Of a stretch of DNA of 64,000 bases, positions 8,332-16,879 are shown in pieces. The position numbers and the translations under genes were made by a program. The notes beneath the pieces were generated by a model, which saw only the letters and a list, made by a program, of their open reading frames with translations, was not told the DNA's origin and made no database searches. Origin of the DNA: CAYMUL01 sp964393605 (GTDB taxonomy: Bacteria > Bacteroidota > Ignavibacteria > Ignavibacteriales > Ignavibacteriaceae); contig CAYMUL010000014.1 of the NCBI GenBank assembly GCA_964393605.1, positions 26,191 to 90,190 on the forward strand, in the 5' to 3' direction. Numbering within the stretch: position 1 is the stretch's first letter; the number at the start of each line of letters is the position of its first letter.

Positions 8332-9705
8332 ATGGTTGAATATAAATTCGTCGCTCAAAATCCCGCAGGGAAAGTTATATCAGGCTCCATCACAGGAGTT
8401 AATGCAAAAGATGCAAAGAGGAAGATTAATGAACTTGTAAAAAAAAATCATCTTACTCTACAAAGCACAAGCAAGAAATCTACATTTCTTTATAAAGCAA
8501 GAAAAGGGGGAGACAAACCTATTACAGGCGAGCAAAAAGCTTATAGCAAAGAAGAAGTTGTTGAAGCCCTTAGTCGCCTTGGTTATAAAGTTATTTCGGT
8601 TAATAAAAAATTACTCGACTTTAGCCCTGCACCTCCGGTTCAAGAAATTGTAACCTTTGTTAAAATTAGTTCCGAACTTCTTGAACAAAAATTATCATAT
8701 GGTGAAATCTTAAATCTGCTTATCAACGATACTCAAAACAAAACATTAAAGGACACACTCCGTGAAATAAACAACGAGTTAAAAAAGGGAGCTGATAGTC
8801 AGGCAGTATTTGCAAAATATCAGGCTGTATTTGGAAAGTTCACCGCATATATGCTTGGTCTCGCATCAAAAAGCGGAAACATGACGGAGATTTACAAAGC
8901 GACTGCAAAGTTCATGGAACGCAGACAGGAATTCAGAAAGAACTTACGAAGCGCGCTGATTAGTCCTATGGTTACAATCTTTATTTTATTTCTTGCTGTA
9001 CTTTATTATGTCGGATACATATTCCCCGAAACCGCAATGTTGTTTGTGCGTTACAATATTCCACTACCGCCAATGACTGCAGGAACTTTATCCATTAGTG
9101 AATTTTTAACTGCAAACATTGTTTTTATTTTAGGCGGAGTAATTATACCAATTATCGTTTTAGGAAGATTATCTACAACAAAAAAAGGGAGATTCATAAA
9201 AGATAAATTGATTTTCAAAATTCCTATTCTCGGAAATCTAATTCATAAAACGGTGATTGAGGTTTTCTGTCGTGTGTTTTATACACTTTACAGTGGCTCT
9301 GCAGAAAGCATTGAACCGATTCGGATTGCCTCGGAAGCTACAAACAACGAGTACTTTGAATCTCAAATAAAAAATGTCGCTATTCCACTCATGATTAAAA
9401 AAGGTATTGGCGTAACCGATGCATTTGAGAAAGCCAACGTTTTTACCGATACAGCTATTTCAAGATTTCACTCCGGCGAAGAAACGGGAACAATTAAAAA
9501 TACTGCCTTGCAACTTGCAAACTATTACGAAAGCGAAACTGTTTTTAAATTGAAAAATATTATTGAACTTATTCAGGTTATTATTTCTATGATAATAATG
9601 ATTGTAATGATTGGGCTTACTGTCGTCTCGGCTGAAACAGCTACTATAAAACCCAAAACACCGCTTTCAGAAGTTGTTCAATTTGTTGAAAGGCCAATCG
9701 TATGA
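8332..9705 (+). CDS. Type II secretion F family platform protein (PilC/GspF-like)
   Basis: A 457-residue inner-membrane protein. The N-terminus (YKFVAQNPAGKVISGSI) is the characteristic start of PilC/GspF proteins. Two cytoplasmic F domains follow, each before a membrane segment: about residues 205-228 (SPMVTIFILFLAVLYYVGYIF), 260-280, and 405-425 near the C-terminus. The G-x-x-(S/T)-G element appears as LASKSGNMTEIY and again as HSGEETGTI. In pili this protein anchors and couples the assembly ATPases to the growing fibre. The stop overlaps the start of the PilB-like gene (ATGA), so the two are translationally coupled. The residues after the first F signature include a Lys-rich linker (about 45-65) that is longer than usual. 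Confidence 0.88.
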   Translation: MVEYKFVAQNPAGKVISGSITGVNAKDAKRKINELVKKNHLTLQSTSKKSTFLYKARKGGDKPITGEQKAYSKEEVVEALSRLGYKVISVNKKLLDFSPAPPVQEIVTFVKISSELLEQKLSYGEILNLLINDTQNKTLKDTLREINNELKKGADSQAVFAKYQAVFGKFTAYMLGLASKSGNMTEIYKATAKFMERRQEFRKNLRSALISPMVTIFILFLAVLYYVGYIFPETAMLFVRYNIPLPPMTAGTLSISEFLTANIVFILGGVIIPIIVLGRLSTTKKGRFIKDKLIFKIPILGNLIHKTVIEVFCRVFYTLYSGSAESIEPIRIASEATNNEYFESQIKNVAIPLMIKKGIGVTDAFEKANVFTDTAISRFHSGEETGTIKNTALQLANYYESETVFKLKNIIELIQVIISMIIMIVMIGLTVVSAETATIKPKTPLSEVVQFVERPIV

Positions 9706-11492
9706 CAATGATGGATACAAACATCGAACTAACCGATAAAATCGGATACCTTCTTTTCAAAAAAGGAATTATTGATTCTAAAACTTTAGAAAAAGCTTTA
9801 CAAACTAAAAACCTGGAAACCGGAAAAACCAAACGGAACCTTGCGCAAATTTTAGTTCAAGAATTTAAATATGACCACGATACTATTTTTAAAGAAGTAT
9901 CTGTTCTATACGCATTTCGCGAACTTGATATTTCGCCTGAAGACTTTACGCCTGAACTTGTCGATCGTATTAAAAAATTTATCACTCCCGGTGGAGATAA
10001 CTTAAAGAAGTTGATGAAAACAACTCAAGTGTTTCCATACACTATGGATAGGAATAAATTAATTCTTGCCGCAATCGATCCAACAGATAAAGATATTGCC
10101 AAAGTTGCTTTTGCAATGAATGCTTCAAAGTATGAAGTTCTTTTCGTAAGAAAGCATATATCCGATTTATTACTTGAAAAACTATTTCCGCCGGAAAATG
10201 TTTTTCTTCAAGCACTAGACGATATTCCAACCGAAGTTGAATTCGATTCACCGAAAGATAAAACATTAGACGAACAGGAGCTCGATGCAGAAATTAACAA
10301 GAGCGCACTCGTCAATATTGTTGAAGCCGCTCTCGTTGAAGGAACAAGAAGAGGGGTGAGTGATATCCATTTCGTTCCGGTTTCGCACAAACAAACCGAT
10401 ATTCTTTTTAGGCAAGATGGTTTGCTGAAAATTTGGCATCGGCAAGATGGAACTTCTCCCGAAGCGTTAATTGCAGTTGTTAAAGATAGAAGCCGCGGCA
10501 TGGATAGATTTGAAAGGGAACGCGCACAAGACGGTTTTATTCAAAGAGAAATTGACGGACACATTATTCGTTTCAGAGTTTCCGATTTGCCAATGGTTGG
10601 CACTGAATTAAAAAATAAATTTGAAAGTATTGTAATAAGAATTCTTGACGATAGAAAAGTTATTAAGGATTTAGGTAAACTCGGATTAACCGGCTACGCA
10701 AAAGATTCATTTGAAAAATCAATTAATGCGCCGCAAGGAATGGTAATACTTACAGGTCCAACCGGTTCGGGAAAAAGTACAACTCTTATTGCCGCCTTGT
10801 ATCAGGTAATTGATCCAACCGTGAATGTACTTACTGTTGAAGACCCTGTAGAGTATGTTATCGAAGGTGCGCGCCAATTAAAGATTGGTTACAAAATGAA
10901 TTTCGAACAAGCAATCAGAGCAATATTGCGTCACGATCCTGATATTGTTCTCGTGGGTGAAATGAGAGATAAAGAAACCGCCGAAGTTGCAATAAAACTT
11001 GCAAACACAGGACACTTGACATTTTCAACACTACACACAAACGATGCACCGAGTGCCGTTTCCCGTTTGTATAAAATGGGCATCGAACCATTCTTGATTG
11101 CTTATGCTATTAACATTATTGTTGCACAACGTCTCATTCGCAAACTTTGCGATAAATGTAAAAAGCGATTGACAAGTTTAGATCCTGCGATGATAAAAAA
11201 TCTTGGGTTGGATTACGACGAGTGGAAAAATTATGAATTGTATGAAGCCGTTGGCTGCGATAAGTGCAGCAACTCCGGTTACAAAGGAAGATTAGCAATA
11301 CATGAAGCACTCTACTTCACCAAAGGTCTCAGGCAAATCATCGTTCGTTCCGGCGATGATGTTGATGAAGAGCAGATTAGAAATCAGGCGAAACACGATG
11401 GTTCACTAAATTTGAGAGACAGCGGTTTGGAAAAAGTGAAAATCGGGTTGACCTCATTCGAGGAAGTAATTTCTTCTACAATGGAAGAGTAA
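9702..11492 (+). CDS. Pilus assembly ATPase (PilB/GspE-like)
   Basis: A 596-residue hexameric AAA-type ATPase that powers fibre extension from the cytoplasm. Residues about 1-190 are the N-terminal GspE/MshEN-type domain. The catalytic half has Walker A TGPTGSGKST (T351-T360, K358), an Asp box and Walker B region (HDPDIVLVGEMRD), the His box (STLHTNDAPSA), and the tetra-cysteine zinc motif typical of extension ATPases (CDKCKK about 485, CDKCSNSGYKGR about 522). The zinc motif separates it from retraction ATPases. The start overlaps the stop of the platform gene by four bases. Confidence 0.93.
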   Translation: MTMMDTNIELTDKIGYLLFKKGIIDSKTLEKALQTKNLETGKTKRNLAQILVQEFKYDHDTIFKEVSVLYAFRELDISPEDFTPELVDRIKKFITPGGDNLKKLMKTTQVFPYTMDRNKLILAAIDPTDKDIAKVAFAMNASKYEVLFVRKHISDLLLEKLFPPENVFLQALDDIPTEVEFDSPKDKTLDEQELDAEINKSALVNIVEAALVEGTRRGVSDIHFVPVSHKQTDILFRQDGLLKIWHRQDGTSPEALIAVVKDRSRGMDRFERERAQDGFIQREIDGHIIRFRVSDLPMVGTELKNKFESIVIRILDDRKVIKDLGKLGLTGYAKDSFEKSINAPQGMVILTGPTGSGKSTTLIAALYQVIDPTVNVLTVEDPVEYVIEGARQLKIGYKMNFEQAIRAILRHDPDIVLVGEMRDKETAEVAIKLANTGHLTFSTLHTNDAPSAVSRLYKMGIEPFLIAYAINIIVAQRLIRKLCDKCKKRLTSLDPAMIKNLGLDYDEWKNYELYEAVGCDKCSNSGYKGRLAIHEALYFTKGLRQIIVRSGDDVDEEQIRNQAKHDGSLNLRDSGLEKVKIGLTSFEEVISSTMEE

Positions 11493-11615
11493 AAATTTTT
11501 TTGATAAAAATTTTTTTACTTCAATTAATTTCCTGCAATTTTTTCAAGCAAAAAGTATATTTTTTTCTTATTATTACTATGAATAGTAATATCATTCAGA
11601 TAACTGCGGAGAGCA

Positions 11616-12842
11616 ATGATTGAAGAATTAAAAAATAGTATCGCTAAAGTAATATCACAAATTCCTGCGACTACAATGGGGCAGGATAGAATCAATTTTA
11701 TTATTGAAAAATTCTCTATCTTCTCCGGTGAAGAACGTACGATCTTTCTTCAGATATACAATAAAATTTTAACGAACATGATAGAAAGAGAAGCATCCGA
11801 CATTGAATTTGGTGGCTTCAGTGCGGCTAACCATGTTTGGATGAGAATTTATGGCAAGAAGCAACCTATACCCGATCTTCCGCAGTTCACGGCGGATGAA
11901 GCGGCGGTTATCATCATTAATCTTCTTAACGAAAACCAAAGAAGATATTTACTCGTAACAAAAAATTTAGATTTTAGCTACAGTTTTTATTACGATAGGC
12001 GACAAACAACACTTCGGTTCCGTGCAACTTGTTATTTCGATGTTGATACACTCACTTTAAATATGAGATCTATTTCGGCGAATGTTCGCCCGCTTGATTC
12101 TTTCGAATTTCCCAAACCGCTTTTAAAAATCCTCAGCCATGATTACATGAAATTCGGATTGACTCTCATTACCGGAATTACCGGTTCCGGAAAATCTTCT
12201 ACCCTCGATGCTATTATTGATTATCATCGTAAAACAGATCCGTGTCATATCGTTATCATTGCTTCTCCTTTAGAGTTCATCCATAAATCTGATGTTGCAA
12301 TAATTAAGCATCGGGAAGTTGGAAGAGATGTTCTTTCTTTTAAAGATGGCGTCATTCAATCATTGCGACAAGATCCCGATGTTATTGTGATAGGCGAAAT
12401 GCGCGACCCTGATACGATACTTGCCGCACTTGAAGTTACCGATACCGGACATAAAGTTTTTTCAACGCTTCACACTTCATCTGCCGTAGAATCGATTGAT
12501 AGAATAATTGCAGAAGTACATTCTGCCGAGCAGGATCGTGTGCGCAACAGGTTAGCCGATGTTTTAACTTCTGTGATTTCTCAAAAACTTGTTCCTACGG
12601 TTCAAGGAAAATTAACTCTCGCAAAAGAAATTTTGATTGTCAATCCTAATGTTAAAGCCGCAATAAAAAATAATAACACAAGCGAAATTTATATGATGAT
12701 CAATCAAGGGGGGCAACATGGAATGATAACAATGGAACAAGATTTAAAAAGATTGTATCAAATGAAAAGAATTTCTGTGGAAACCGCAATCACTTACTCT
12801 AATAATAAAACAAGAATGCAACAACTCTTAACCGCGGTATAA
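11616..12842 (+). CDS. PilT-like ATPase
   Basis: A 408-residue ATPase of the PilT/VirB11 group. Walker A is TGSGKSST (K193), with the Walker B region DPDVIVIGEMRD and His box STLHTSSAVESIDRI. It lacks the zinc motif of PilB. PilT proteins depolymerise pilins for twitching; a PilU-like role is also possible. The N-terminal PAS-like domain (about 1-130) is longer and more divergent than in classic PilT (about 345 residues), so retraction activity is likely but not certain. A 123-base gap separates it from pilB, and its stop TAA is immediately followed by the ATG of the next gene. Confidence 0.85.
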   Translation: MIEELKNSIAKVISQIPATTMGQDRINFIIEKFSIFSGEERTIFLQIYNKILTNMIEREASDIEFGGFSAANHVWMRIYGKKQPIPDLPQFTADEAAVIIINLLNENQRRYLLVTKNLDFSYSFYYDRRQTTLRFRATCYFDVDTLTLNMRSISANVRPLDSFEFPKPLLKILSHDYMKFGLTLITGITGSGKSSTLDAIIDYHRKTDPCHIVIIASPLEFIHKSDVAIIKHREVGRDVLSFKDGVIQSLRQDPDVIVIGEMRDPDTILAALEVTDTGHKVFSTLHTSSAVESIDRIIAEVHSAEQDRVRNRLADVLTSVISQKLVPTVQGKLTLAKEILIVNPNVKAAIKNNNTSEIYMMINQGGQHGMITMEQDLKRLYQMKRISVETAITYSNNKTRMQQLLTAV

Positions 12843-14393
12843 ATGAAAAATATTATTTGCGTCTACTGCGAAGGAAATGATTCCAAATTTGCAATCTTTC
12901 ATAAAGTAAAGAACCAGATTAAACTTGTAAAAGCGGCTTCGGTGGATCTGTACAAGGCGCAGTCTGCTTCTTCGCAAGATTCTGCATCTCTTAATTTAAA
13001 CGATGATTCGCTCCAGATAGAAGGATTGGATGGCGATTCTTTCATTGCCGGCGGAGATGCATCTCCGGTTGTTGAAGGTATTATTAATGCCGAACTCGAC
13101 GGTATAAATTTAGCAAAAGCCGATTTCGTTTCAATTCTCACCGAACCATCTATTTATTATCAAGTCTTCACAAAAAAAACAAGTGAAACAAAATCTTCGC
13201 TCACTCAAGAAATACTTTCCGGAAGCGGAGAAATTCGTGAGAAGAAAATTGATAGAGAAACTTACGGCAAAGTTGAATTAGCTGGCGGAGGTTCTTTAAC
13301 AGCTTATTTAAGTCAGGACGTGCCCTGCTTTAATATGATTAACAGACTTGCGGCATTCAACAAACGCCGTAACTACAAAATTAAATCAGTGAAGAGTGCC
13401 GAACTTTCTCTTGCAAGATATGTTGCAAAGAAGAAAAAATTTTTCCCGGATGATCACTCACTTGTGGTTTATATCGGAAAAGAATACAGCAAACTTCTTT
13501 TTATGCATGGAAGAGATTTAAAGCATATCGGTACTTCGCTCGATGTGGGAACAACAAATCTTCACACTTACGATGTTTATTTTTCAAAAATACTTTTGGA
13601 AATGGAGAACGGTGGAATTCCTAATCTTGACAACATTGTTGTTTGTGGAGAAGATGATTCAGAAAATTTGATTCTTTCCTTTTACGGAACGTTCCCCGAA
13701 GCCAATGTCAGCCGTCTCGAATTTGACGGAATTGTGATTGAAAATTTAAGTGAAGATGTTCGAATAAAACTTTCATCGTATGCCATCCCTATTGCCGTCA
13801 TTACTGAACTAAATGATGAACTCAATAAAGAATATACCGGTATCAATCTGCTTCCTAAATATATTCTTGAAGATCAAAAAGTTTTACAATTTGCATGGCA
13901 CGCTTACATTGTTGTCCCGTTAATTTTCCTACTCGCATTTTATCTTACGTATAGAATACTCGACAATGAAAATGAGATAAAAAAATTAGACACAGAAATT
14001 GCCGTGCAAACGGATTTGCGAAACCAGAATATAGAATTGCTTTCGCAGATAGAATTTCTCGATGGTAAAATTAACAGCTTCGACCAAACGGTTACGTTAT
14101 TGGATTCTGTCTCTTCCGGGGCGGAAGTTTGGGGCAGAACTTTGCACAGTCTTTCCGGGTTTATCGGACAGAAAAAAAATCTTTGGGTAAGAACTATGTC
14201 TATTGAAGATTCTATAAAAATAAAAATTGATGGGCATGCTCTGAATAAAAAAGTGCTCACCGAGTTTGCGCAACAACTTGATTCTGCGCTACTTAAAAAT
14301 ATTAACTACGATGATATCCGAGGCATCGATGCGTTTCGTTATTCTTTGACTTACAAAATTCCCAGGTTAGTTATGTCGGGGAAAAATGAATAG
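12843..14393 (+). CDS. PilM-PilN fusion-like pilus inner-membrane complex protein
   Basis: A 516-residue protein. Residues 1 to about 350 read as a PilM/FtsA-like actin-fold domain (MKNIICVYCEGNDSKFAIF at the start; LVVYIGKEYSKLLFMHG and NIVVCGEDDSE further in), though with poor nucleotide motifs. A single membrane segment follows at about 347-367 (YIVVPLIFLLAFYLTYRIL), then a coiled coil and a small alpha/beta domain as in PilN/GspL. In most bacteria PilM and PilN are separate proteins joined by the PilN N-terminal peptide; here they appear as one chain. The start abuts the pilT stop, and the end overlaps the next gene by 8 bases. The fusion reading is inference from layout. Confidence 0.65.
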   Translation: MKNIICVYCEGNDSKFAIFHKVKNQIKLVKAASVDLYKAQSASSQDSASLNLNDDSLQIEGLDGDSFIAGGDASPVVEGIINAELDGINLAKADFVSILTEPSIYYQVFTKKTSETKSSLTQEILSGSGEIREKKIDRETYGKVELAGGGSLTAYLSQDVPCFNMINRLAAFNKRRNYKIKSVKSAELSLARYVAKKKKFFPDDHSLVVYIGKEYSKLLFMHGRDLKHIGTSLDVGTTNLHTYDVYFSKILLEMENGGIPNLDNIVVCGEDDSENLILSFYGTFPEANVSRLEFDGIVIENLSEDVRIKLSSYAIPIAVITELNDELNKEYTGINLLPKYILEDQKVLQFAWHAYIVVPLIFLLAFYLTYRILDNENEIKKLDTEIAVQTDLRNQNIELLSQIEFLDGKINSFDQTVTLLDSVSSGAEVWGRTLHSLSGFIGQKKNLWVRTMSIEDSIKIKIDGHALNKKVLTEFAQQLDSALLKNINYDDIRGIDAFRYSLTYKIPRLVMSGKNE

Positions 14394-15282
14394 AAAAATC
14401 AAAAATACCTTAATACTATTAGGATTTTTGGTAGGGCTTGCAATTGTTGGTTTCTCCTATATTTTCTTTATTCAACAATCGGGAGTAAAAAGCCGCAACG
14501 CAAAATTGATGGATCTTAAAAGTTTAGATTATGACCCCGATGCGCTGAGGGTAACGGTTACAGAAAAAACCCGACGCGTAGAATTGTTAGATTCTATTCT
14601 TGCCGCAAGAAGATTTAACATCCCCATAAATTTATCACCGCTTCGTTTTTATGATTTCATGAATGATCTCGGGCTGTTTCTTTCCGAAGATGCAAAGTAT
14701 AACATCGAATATAAAGATCGATTTAGCGATGGAGAATTTTTTTACTACGAATATAAAATTGTCGGCACAGGAACATTCAACGATTTGTATCAAATAATTT
14801 ATGGAATAGAACAAAGCCGCAATCTTAAAAAAGTGAAGAATATTAATCTTAATAATTTTATCTCTTCAAGAGAGTTGGAAAAACCGAAATTCATCGTAAG
14901 CTATAATTTTGATGTTGGTGTTTATTTTTCCGACGATGATAGGTTTTTTACTTCCGGTGTAAATGAAAATGAATTGAAATCTTTGAAACTTCATGATATT
15001 TTCTACCCGTTAATTCAAACGGAAATTTCTCCGAACGTAGATGATCTGCTTGATATTCAAGGCGCAAGGTTGTTGGGTTTAGTACCCGAAGGCGCATTCA
15101 TTATCGATACGCGAGGAAGAACTCATTTGCTTATTGAAGGAGATAAAGTTTATCTCGGTTACTTAACCCAGATTGATTATAAAAATAATAAGTGTATGTT
15201 TGTATTGGATAAAGGTGGAATCATTGAAAACATAACTCTCGAGTTAGAAAAAGAAATTAAAAAATCAACTGAAGGCAAATAA
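14386..15282 (+). CDS. PilO-PilP fusion-like pilus alignment protein
   Basis: A 298-residue protein with one N-terminal membrane helix (LILLGFLVGLAIVGFSYIFF, about 8-27). A coiled coil and a ferredoxin-like region at about 30-190 resemble PilO (RFYDFMNDLGLFL, then FNDLYQIIYGIEQSRNLKKV). The C-terminal 80 residues have the PilP/GspC beta-domain look: GARLLGLVPEGAFIIDTRGR, then LIEGDKVYLGYLTQID. PilP normally is a separate lipoprotein that contacts the secretin; here the domain is attached to PilO and the secretin gene follows after one base. Fusion is inferred from domain order. Confidence 0.65.
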   Translation: MNRKIKNTLILLGFLVGLAIVGFSYIFFIQQSGVKSRNAKLMDLKSLDYDPDALRVTVTEKTRRVELLDSILAARRFNIPINLSPLRFYDFMNDLGLFLSEDAKYNIEYKDRFSDGEFFYYEYKIVGTGTFNDLYQIIYGIEQSRNLKKVKNINLNNFISSRELEKPKFIVSYNFDVGVYFSDDDRFFTSGVNENELKSLKLHDIFYPLIQTEISPNVDDLLDIQGARLLGLVPEGAFIIDTRGRTHLLIEGDKVYLGYLTQIDYKNNKCMFVLDKGGIIENITLELEKEIKKSTEGK

Positions 15283-15283
15283 C

Positions 15284-16507
15284 ATGAAAAGAAATTTATT
15301 TTTTCTGTTAGCAACATTTTTAGCTTTTCCGATCTTACTTTCCGCACAAACATCGGAAAAAGATTTGCGCGGCTTCACTCCTACCGATGAAGTGATTAGT
15401 CTTTCCGCCAATATTCCTTTCAATCAAGCGCTTGAATTGATTAGTAAAATTAGCGTTAAGAAAACTGGAAAAAAAATTGTTTCCACAATAGATAAAATTG
15501 AACCCATCGGTGTGGAAATTACAAACATGCAATACGAAAAAGCACTCGTCGTTATTGTTCAATACGCTAATTTAATTTACGAAGTGAAAGAAGACGTTAT
15601 CATCGTTAAAAGAAAGATGGATAGTGACGAAGGAAAGACAAAAGAAAATTATGCCGATGTCAATTCTCGTGAAGTTAAAATATCCGCCCTCTTCTTTGAA
15701 ATGAATGTGAACGACATGCGCGAGCGGGGAGTTAATTGGCAATTTCTTTTAGGGCAACGCGGTTTTCAAATCGGTGCTGGTTTTACCGGTACTGCTCAAC
15801 AACAGTCCGGTACTACAACAACAGATTTTGCAGTTAAAACAAATTCAGAGTTTTCGAGCGGCGGTTTTTTTGGCGAAGCCCTTTCTCTTTTTCGATATTT
15901 AGAATCGGAAAACCTCGGCGAAATTATTGCGAGTCCCTCCGTAACCGTGCGTAATGCGGTTGAAGGGCAAATTCAAGTTGGTTCGGATTTTTCATTTAAG
16001 ACACGCGACTTTGCCGGCAACATAACCGAAAATTTTTTCTCGACCGGTTCGATTATTAAAGTTACTCCCTTCATTTATGTCGAAGATGGAGTTGAATACG
16101 TTCTTCTTAAATTGATGGTTGAACGTTCCGCAGGTTTTCCTTCGGAAGTTTCTACCGAAGTAAGAAAGACAAACGCTAACACTGAAATATTAATGCTTAA
16201 CGGAGAAGAAACGATTATCGGTGGATTATATCTTAATGAAGAAAATACTGTGCGTGTCGGTATTCCTTTCTTAAAAGATTTACCCTGGTGGGCACTTGGA
16301 ATCAGATACCTGACAGGGAGTGATAAAGTTACTATTGTTAAAAAGGAACTTGCAATCGTTATAAAAATTGAATTACTTCCTACTTTAAAAGAACGTCTCG
16401 CATTTCCGATTAAAGAAAATCTTCTTAAAAAAGAATTTGACGCAAAGAAAAATTTTATCGAATATCACCAGTTCGATAGCACTCAAACAAAAAAGAAGGA
16501 AAACTAA
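15284..16507 (+). CDS. Secretin (PilQ/GspD-like), short form
   Basis: A 407-residue outer-membrane secretin with a Sec signal peptide (LFFLLATFLAFPILLSAQ). A single short N-domain (about 35-115) is followed by the secretin core: NSREVKISALFFEMNVNDM, then SPSVTVRN, GSIIKVTPFIYVEDG and the late signature IGGLYLNEENTVRVGIPFLK. At this length it lacks the AMIN and multiple N domains of typical PilQ (about 600-750 residues). It would form the exit channel for the fibre. Tight linkage to the PilO-PilP-like gene supports a single trans-envelope complex. No pilotin is recognisable. Confidence 0.88.
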   Translation: MKRNLFFLLATFLAFPILLSAQTSEKDLRGFTPTDEVISLSANIPFNQALELISKISVKKTGKKIVSTIDKIEPIGVEITNMQYEKALVVIVQYANLIYEVKEDVIIVKRKMDSDEGKTKENYADVNSREVKISALFFEMNVNDMRERGVNWQFLLGQRGFQIGAGFTGTAQQQSGTTTTDFAVKTNSEFSSGGFFGEALSLFRYLESENLGEIIASPSVTVRNAVEGQIQVGSDFSFKTRDFAGNITENFFSTGSIIKVTPFIYVEDGVEYVLLKLMVERSAGFPSEVSTEVRKTNANTEILMLNGEETIIGGLYLNEENTVRVGIPFLKDLPWWALGIRYLTGSDKVTIVKKELAIVIKIELLPTLKERLAFPIKENLLKKEFDAKKNFIEYHQFDSTQTKKKEN

Positions 16508-16513
16508 AATTCT

Positions 16514-16876
16514 ATGGCAAAAATTTTAATTGTTGACGACGATGTTCGTTTAGGAAATGCTCTTTCGGAAGAACTAAAATTTTCCGGTTTCGAAGTGGAT
16601 TATGTTTCACATGCCGATGATGCCTTTCGCTACTTAGAAACAAATAAAATTGATGTCATGCTACTCGATTTAAAGATGCCGGATAAAGATGGCTTTCACG
16701 TTTTGCACGAAGTGAAAGAAAAAAAATATGATTTTAAAGTAATCGTCCTTACTGCATATGCAGATATAAAAAGCGCAATTGAAGCGGCTAAACTGAGCGC
16801 ATCCGATTTCTTAAGCAAACCTTATGATTACGACGAACTTCTCAAAACAATTGATAAGGTTCTTCAAGCGGGTTAA
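16514..16876 (+). CDS. Response regulator, receiver domain only
   Basis: A 120-residue CheY-like protein with phospho-acceptor D52 (DVMLLDLKMPDKDG), acidic pocket D8-D9-D10, a conserved Thr (VLTAYAD) and Lys (LSKPYD). It has no output domain. It lies 6 bases after the secretin stop and 3 bases before a hybrid kinase, so it is co-transcribed with the pilus genes. A role in controlling pilus activity (like PilG/PilH) is inferred from position. Confidence 0.88.
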   Translation: MAKILIVDDDVRLGNALSEELKFSGFEVDYVSHADDAFRYLETNKIDVMLLDLKMPDKDGFHVLHEVKEKKYDFKVIVLTAYADIKSAIEAAKLSASDFLSKPYDYDELLKTIDKVLQAG

Positions 16877-16879
16877 TCG

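Noticed and set aside
11493..11615. Terminator between the PilB-like and PilT-like genes
   Set aside because: The AAAAATTTTTTT words can pair, but the stem is purely AT with no GC support; it is more likely ordinary AT-rich spacer.
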